Origin: Dimargaris cristalligena
Lineage: Eukaryota > Kickxellomycota > Dimargaritomycetes > Dimargaritales > Dimargaritaceae
Direction: 5' to 3'
NCBI GenBank assembly: GCA_027576995.1
Contig: JANBQC010000090.1
Coordinates: forward strand, 1 to 62,162
DNA length: 62,162 bases
Below are positions 61,401-62,162 of the stretch, in pieces. The notes under the pieces were generated by a model. The model was not told the origin of the DNA. It worked only from the letters and a program-made list of their open reading frames with translations, and searched no databases. Each line of letters starts with the position of its first letter. Within the stretch, counting starts at the first letter, position 1. Position numbers and translations under genes: made by a program.

Positions 61401-62162
61401 GCATGCTAAAGTCTGTCGATTGATTACGGGACGTGAACATCAAACTGAGTTCTAATTGGTCAGAAGACCGTTGGAATCGGCGAGTGGCTCGAACTTCACT
61501 GCTTCGTTGGTCAGCCGAGTCTGGAATACCGACCATAACAATGGTACAATCCATGTAAGGACGTATCAGCTCGGTTTGATTGGACGGCAGCCATAACAGT
61601 TTTGCAGACATAGCTTTAGTATACGCCGATAGTTGCTCAATGTTATAGGGCGATGCCAGAGGTAGGATTCGCGCCCCCAACTTGATGGCACTCACAAGGC
61701 AAATCAACAACTGCTCAACCTCGTCAACTACCGCCACGATTGCTGTGTTAGCCGTCTTGACGATTCGACTGGATTGGTGGGCAAGACTATCTGCCAATTG
61801 GTCGAGTTGCCCAAATGACAAGGTATGGGATGTTGAGACATATGCCGGGTGATTAGCATGGCCTAGCAAAGCAGTGTCCCAAGCCTGAGCTAAAGAAGGT
61901 GGAATAGTAGTATCAAAATTGGACGTCTGGATAGACTCAATACGGCGGTGTGGTGCCGAACTATCGAGCATAAGTTGATTGATAGTGGTACCATCGACCG
62001 CTGATAGAATTTGGAGGAGAATGGACTGAATCATCTGGACGACACAAGCAATAGCCGTTTCAGAATAGGTGGATGCACTGTAGAGGACCTTGGCCTGGAT
62101 ATCACTAGACTGGATAATAAAATCGATAGATAACAGGTATTCCGTACATTCGTGGGTTTGGA
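43447..62162 (-). CDS. Giant intronless nonribosomal peptide synthetase, 5' end beyond window
   Basis: One frame with no stop from the right edge to TAA at 43447, over 6,230 codons. The first ATG is at 62034 but 42 codons upstream already read as the end of a condensation domain (EYLLSIDFIIQSSDIQ), so the start lies outside. Numbered from 62034: degenerate A (about 20-470) and T (about 520-590); C (about 630-1040) with HEIFGTDG at 756; A1 (core near 1220), T1 Ser1595, E1 HHLVVDLVSW at 1800; C His2278, A2 (near 2760), T2 Ser3125; C HHALLDAW at 3350, A3 (near 3820), T3 Ser4189, E2 HHFAVDFVSW at 4373; C His4871, A4 (near 5340), T4 Ser5711; terminal E-like domain HHLVFDYLSV at 5896. No thioesterase, reductase or CT domain. 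It assembles a peptide with probable D-residues. Four A domains keep the catalytic Lys. Confidence 0.95.
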   Translation of the reverse strand, partial: QTHECTEYLLSIDFIIQSSDIQAKVLYSASTYSETAIACVVQMIQSILLQILSAVDGTTINQLMLDSSAPHRRIESIQTSNFDTTIPPSLAQAWDTALLGHANHPAYVSTSHTLSFGQLDQLADSLAHQSSRIVKTANTAIVAVVDEVEQLLICLVSAIKLGARILPLASPYNIEQLSAYTKAMSAKLLWLPSNQTELIRPYMDCTIVMVGIPDSADQRSSEVRATRRFQRSSDQLELSLMFTSRNQSTDFSMLAIVEQDIQRSLASTRPFIDRKCQYIIDHSLALDSPQTAWLALSCLTSQATVSTPGPIVQSNKKPTSCHVLAADALTCESGECGRLVLIDSYKNSWPHVRSLANSTDIFLTFIESVFHGHRRVTPEQLVSCSLPVLDRSSSGCFLEVLDGHDHPCPPGVVGRLVLLDTMSPKQTGLLKQSVLGYRDTADFVHILGPAEQRVVIKHWQLHLGTLVRALTEAGAQSPRCLVLPDDQLVALVSNAEEAELISLESTMTSLAIPAVLVPDEIISTSAFPHAAELDDQLLPYFARAYLASLPIRSVQSLSDSEWWLMVVVNELYVSSNCYPSDNINPAHLKSTAMLPLAQLDLLQYRICQRFGINLSLDDLIKHSEIGVLATTIGGRIDRGVSGASPDINLEVIDNFPSKTSPLHIRAKSVTGHQQRTWSLSRLGNPAPVFFYHRVINIKAQLQLVEVQRAVDHLIATFESLRCRFHSVQGALACYVLPPVKIGVTEHQLPSPQKLNQDQFEVESPRFDINRGVLIQFDWYRLAASANVDKSSAIVICVHEIFGTDGDFDAILRAFIKNLAGLPNDLSDVPLMSFLNESEPSKVDIDYWGTLLQDPPVELLLPTDRPRPLLPSFLCSLVETAVGDSLIETVHDWASKESFGEHGLWSTLFATFLLRLTGQTDLILAVSGPVGEIVNGSVFLEGPPISEKPLRVTGELRLDFLALVEQLSHQIRGSRLHVLPPMDILVPHLSLEGQHRISGLPRVAVVIHHSSASRDISAVQYARPQPPRTMFPYDLQLVVDCCDHTTMCQLRYDPCLFNVDTVNRLLHNFLAYAHSVMVAHQSRTMASLVCPAEVSLILDKFALGSPNPLTKENPCISVLDLFSDMVQKYPDRVATEIADYTHTYAQLSQRVLGMAERLKHANVQPQEKVGVIVSNHPDTVMCMLAVWGVGAVYVPVDFKLPTARQKYIVDTAGCACVVNASGMNTEWCEVITIDDLVDGIESTATASSLHSIQLTDLAYIVFTSGSTGLPKGVMVEYRSLLNIISSPTLEMLRQPGTRTMNGMAAGFDGFFLNTLLPLCYGCTLVFYGDDLPGTLKTVHQTILLPSVISTLDPQDYTNLTSLVVGGEHIPQELASQWSAVTTLYNIYGPTEATIACLLTEVRLSVCIPVGRPMADYECYILDENLLVVPIGAVGEICIGGVGVTLGYINRPDLNLNKFVNNPFTGCGKIYRTGDLGRWLPDGQVVCLGRMDSQVKLRGFRIELDEIRSVLMRQPGVQDCAVFVHDQFLVSYVFPDTVGNDEMLRSSMADQLPSYMVPSYIIGLPTVPLTINDKCDIQFLRKHFADHLTISRQKVSLLGNVAEGDQPLNILMQSLAEVLGLPLNQINPNLTFVKIGGDSISAIQVSSKCRQLGFILPTSALLGSGPLRDATKKMSLILSASALTSQSQPVAHHTKFPLTPIQQWFFDHPWSNPNHFNQSFALELTRPLAATELTSALLRLINCHDMLRCRFTHHLGDDPGQWSQQIEPPFVELPIPIVESSVSSSSLPEKLISIQASLDITQGHHLTAGLITLSDGDSVPVSNGSRLTSISPPFKGQLLFLTIHHLVVDLVSWSVVLEDLAQILGGQSPVPQPLQFATWATELVDWAKLEMSNANTIYPQATRKSSFLPLAGPDCLVSNTQGNTQCQLVTLNPALSDAILQPATTQIQSLELMLAGLFQALHYISQAPAITIFNESHGRHPWQTTIDPSRTVGWFTSIFPCQAQVDTDTMLLDYLKQAKQALRSSSGPRGLQYGLQQLLHRPQNTVSDEYPYSPMDVCFNYLGHTTSSGTLSMHGRAPWILRPELTTNLAICDMSELRPQVLEVVGLPTPDGLTFMIYYCPEVIPTNVIASLLDHVRQSLVDIVHYLDQSHPKSLWTPSDFPSLNTSLPELAKLEAELATVGLFPHDIEDLYPMLPMQQGMWTATAKEPTEYLVQMAFTVAGVSNSDELQTATRAVVSHHAILRTVFVTSWSNTNCQGVQVVARKPRFGWHVVNDWSDFGASSEENFLKVNLAQGFKLNEPLLRIFVKQMAPDSFRYLLTIHHSLIDGWSIGIMLNQLRSHLQGDVELTSSSATSFHEYVSYLQNSDKKGAEAFWKDFLRDVEQPTELCLPKPSGTSDSRNSDLLFTLFPNADQLHQVARQAGVTPYTLIRAAWSLLLSRYTDQTDVVFGNTVSGRALPLPGIDSLLGCFINTVPFRVSLKPGMSVIELVTVIHQSAQMMVPFEHLHLANVNEWVDGEVRPSDMFNTLLVYENYPDTGLESLEHPVTFTDRTFLESTDYPLAVIAQVENAQLTVNLNWSTPAFDRCYMVTLSHHLTTLFSDMVSALANSNGYISIKDLSLLSTSETTLVTEQLARPHLAIDFEICVPDLFTRTAHSIPDTIAVEFNDLQWTYRDLHIRSVNLAHHLLLYGIRWETPIGLIIDRVPSTIAAYMGVGLAGASIVPIDPAFPCDRIHYMVEDCGIRLILTNTADQAQLDTIQQALPDVEFQTIDSWLSLPDVPCNRLPALPNVRTTDLSHILYTSGTTGRPKGVQLEHRVMANFVQQVESTIGITSGLRLMQNMALTFDCALLEIFIGLCKGATLVLRTDLLDTLPRVDALVATPSVLASLDPSKYPSLKMIIAAGEALPHQVADRWSRHCRVFNMYGPTECFVCHAVEIRSGEPITIGYPVPNTECYILDRYLQPVPPGVFGEIYVGGICVIRGYVNLPELTYKRLLPNSFTDQGHLYRTGDTGRWLPNGTVEYFARRDDQVKIRGHRVELQEIETVLLSFPEVQCAAVVINSGKIYGFFSPKSVPVGPLKSHSSSHLPPYMIPQALFALDTLPSTTNGKTDKRALINLLAQLTALSSGRSITRPRNPTEARIVEALSQTLDIPTEDIDMYDSFFQLGGDSISAIRFSSLCRDCGLHVPISQIFKCSNFAELAGFAAEQSSITLSQGSCPLIDYQPFSLLDDGGLLSTAIDTLVQEAASQLNIDPANITDILPISSLQQGFLVSTLKDPSAYMVQESFVISGPLNIDRFQQAWRLVAQQHDILRTKFIQPRTISRHTFLQVVTNSCDIEWSVHTETSHNDWPQIEKEYFAMDRQRGFTFSGPLLRISFYTSSTTDVNQTLGFLTFHHALLDAWSQNIILAELVDLYHSSAPVPVTQFTGYMRHLQSLDQSQLQQFWQGNLDGVKTTPAIQFPIHPNERGLCEYGIHRHKFSTSLPILSRFCREQRITLNSLLRGVWALTLARYLGQSDEVTFGVLSSGRNVPVAGIDGMVGMCINTLPFRASLGLGTPVVDFIQHLHRHSGELTASEQCSLLDICKWGQVNPEDRLFDSLVVYDNIPTTTAATTNPEIAFELRDGQNFTEYAYTVSCTDSGDNLDCCLLFKTAHCDDTYARYLMRFLDHCLSMMVSGPTRNLCELLVLPTDEARLVHDWAQGPVRDFPQRHWLAYQLFSQHVSSRPDSIALETSNQQFTYAEVYHRSCCIALTLQQRGFHPGNLAALVFTKSADFIFSYLGVLLAGGVCVPMDATNAVDRLKYTFGLLDDPWLLSAACHYGKIREHVSVARDRCCLVDSLDHSGMNIDLFRPDTSRSSSDLAYIVFTSGTTGRPKGIPVRHESLVNFTLSNCETVQLDSDCRFLQLLNISFDGCLLEIFGAFHCGGTLVLQDGNLPETLARVNTCFLIPSMLSVIDIEAYPNLKTVFIGGELVPLNVANRWCERVRLFNIYGPTEITIVCHADRVRNSEPLSIGRSLANIQGYILDDHLQPVPVGVPGELCIGGVGVSWGYWKQPELTAKSFVPNPFGTGYLYRSGDLVCWLSSGKIQFISRKDFQVKLRGYRIELSEIENTASLVEGVTNAVACVTQQQLVLYLAPRSVDTVAIKTQLASKLPLYMVPNFIVPLDCIPMTAVGKADRKALQVCPLPEDITDEAVDIDFLSSKFLLMREALADTLKIDPQRVTPSASFLRLGGDSISAIQFSNRCKRLGLQLSVADILKRSQLSAMEQFAQLVDSESQALIQYIDPIGTVPFTAVQRYALEEYQFINQFNQSMLLKSRQTLTSAALTQALITLMTHHDILRVRLERSNSQWQQQVLPIPTDSASSSSQLLYIEEATLTLDEYPAWVNHMQRTISIEHGPTVACGLLTLDGDQYIYTTIHHFAVDFVSWRIILEDLEALLTNQSMPAKTMPFREWATQVHAYAQTLPDSIWPMPSTPADPIPLDYPFSSTSAHSARPTITYHSFEAQRASLGLILSGTLYADVAPAVGASPQEFLIASLLLSLQAIFGISVIELELEGHGRRSWDPAIDISRTVGWFTSIYPAVFDLKQTQAHSANSFNLRTLALAKQRMRSIPDHGFPYSLQRYLKGTSPLSSPEVDRTTAEAMGVSPTDWNRIVFNYSGRFEQLEAQDAFWCTRHIEMGWADDWSKDELFNRALSVACDYSVDEGLVLSVMYSNQLHRPSTIQKVVDQWRTSLEELILECKTIPAPSIVTTSDFSSARLTDSDLYKLVQDDLPTLDLTLAGIEDIYPCLPVQEGLLFATLQDPAAYMVQLGFNVNGHLDVGRFYWAWDQAAHDHPILRTRFLTASGCDADKNLQVVSKNFNAHWHIRSWEKDHVDTMCDQFFQQERTTGFTPDRPWIRFGLFRTAPESFKLLVSVHHALVDGWSIGLLLQGVCRNYLNDPLPRAVSYRDFVDHIWDQDSSEAKQFWTHQFSGVEEPSLLIQAHHLVSIPDSQSSNAAFYGTVERSGPIVAPINRLISDQGVTLSTLLRVAMAVVLYRYTGSTDVIFGVVVSGRNVPVEGVENIIGPCINTIPCRVALSSNPSVRDTLQSVYATSTQAHGFEHCRLTDIHRWSGLDQERPLFNALLVLENYPEAPANSDLPFQMELDSFWDPTDLPLAVIAHTQGDLLQLRVTYRSLDFGPEFINSFADHYMTALTSLLTADSSSPLTDIPILTLPERTQLLEGWATNSHNSPRALAHNLFQQQCEKVPRHMALIHNNQQYTYTELDMAANRLAHSLAQQTPCGSDRIVALVADNCLELIIGQLAIWKTGCAFVVLAPDYPLERHQLILEDTQAIAVMGKPSYLLALDSLGLAISTIPINRAALFADGPVGLYPSPTIEPTHLAAIIYTSGSTGTPKGVMHEHHALANHWQGMGSITKMAPGAITPTLVTPTFDVSLSEIWTTLSFGGTLLVTQGEYEDALVQSTRACCTPSLLASFDPTSFPNLRQVIITGEPANQGIVNKWADSVDLINWYGPTEVACGSHWTRLHSTDSVIPIGSPLPNATGIILDAHLHLVPVGAIGQLYLGGRGVARGYLNRPELTQEKFILSPFTGERIYQSGDLARWLPNGQIECLGRIDNQVKLRGFRIELGEIESALELHSAVDQACVVVQDEKHLIGYVVPPSGQVAAIMDSLRTQLPYYMVPSVLVELTQLPLTRVGKVDRKALPRHNFTASSSNPEAEQVSPTEARLIGLVAETLRINPSGIEPSATFFQLGGNSLSAIQLVSRCRRQNLQLALVDINRSNTITYISELISTPPGSIEVFNEDSHGPADLESRVARLTPPQLELFALQLADPHFFPLPTLFESRSRFTAQQWQAAWNKVVQRHDMLRARFQPVDGKTVIKYTDLDDPSSTCFEYHQMDDIHDALDQLNQINHQINFEVGPISQIRVFDINGVQYIYISVHHLVFDYLSVQIVREDLSAFLTGQTLEPLTLSYKLWADHLWSLAQSIDPCSIDLPTFAVPLPIELPVDDTPITNETRERVVNLVNPSATLHLMTTVAKQLGATPIELILTTLVCAYSRYFGLYQMDMGYLGHGRKDPHSQCDVSRTVGFFASQFPLVFHCASNGDLMGTLRAVQAILSTGVDNGFLYTVTKNLHSFSENQIELKQQFNAQPQFGFTYLDDMAVGDSSDTNTLLIERPAMLNYLRTAKSENKYPFVLDFAAWNTTRGLELITNFNSKQFRANTISGFTLQWKECLLELSHV
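60150..62162 (-). other. Degenerate A-T didomain within the NRPS
   Basis: Continuous coding sequence, but core motifs are eroded. The phosphate-binding loop normally FTSGSTGxPKG reads FTSRNQSTD (residues 200-208). No NxYGPTE motif is found. The YRTGD motif reads GYRDTAD, and the following GRxDxQVKIRG motif reads GPAEQRVVIKH. In the carrier domain the phosphopantetheine Ser is replaced by Ala555 (LPLAQLDLL for LGGDSIxAI). The fold seems kept while catalysis should be lost. The frame shows no stops or frameshifts, so this is not a simple pseudogene. Confidence 0.8.

Noticed and set aside
62032..62034. ATG at 62034 as the NRPS start
   Set aside because: The frame is open to the window edge and the 42 upstream codons read as the end of a condensation domain, so the true start is outside.

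Overview
The window is nuclear DNA of a fungus. It has spliceosomal introns (GTAAG-type donors, CTAAC-like branch points, TAG or CAG acceptors), a chitinase with a fungal chitin-binding module, an intron-bearing tRNA-Ile(UAU), a Mediator tail-type protein and ribosome-biogenesis genes. A BRCA1-like protein and a Polycomb EED homologue are both lost from yeasts, and a very long intronless NRPS is also present. Together these suggest an early-diverging lineage (Zoopagomycota or Mucoromycota grade; a Kickxellomycotina or Dimargaris-like fungus would fit). The taxon is inference; no marker here fixes it.

Left part (1-24 kb). tRNA-Ala(AGC) is followed by a PAQR/Izh membrane receptor-like gene, an orphan secreted protein and a GH18-CBM19 chitinase. 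Next come tRNA-Ile(UAU) and a six-exon 5-formyltetrahydrofolate cyclo-ligase that I rebuilt from short exons. After these lie a sphingolipid C9-methyltransferase/CFAS-like protein with a worn SAM motif, a secreted F-box-like protein and a secreted repeat protein. Gaps between these genes are AT-rich and mostly empty.

Middle part (23-43 kb) is gene-dense. Two paralogous G-patch genes (23294-25460, minus; 40879-42667, plus) share a phase-1 intron at the same junction; one copy carries a collagen-like Gly-X-Y array. Between them lie a four-exon BRCA1-like gene (RING plus tandem BRCT) that is divergent from a four-exon EED/ESC gene, then RRP15, a claudin/SUR7-like four-TM protein, and a 1,067-residue probable Med15 with 91 consecutive glutamines.

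Right part (43.4 kb to the edge) is one intronless NRPS reading frame on the minus strand, still open at the right edge. In protein order it reads: end of a C domain, degenerate A, degenerate T, degenerate C, then A-T-E, C-A-T, C-A-T-E, C-A-T and a terminal E-like domain, with no thioesterase or reductase. It likely makes a peptide with D-residues. Its lack of introns beside intron-rich neighbours suggests horizontal origin.

All exon joins were made by eye from splice signals, frame continuity and family motifs; every join quoted keeps frame from ATG to stop.
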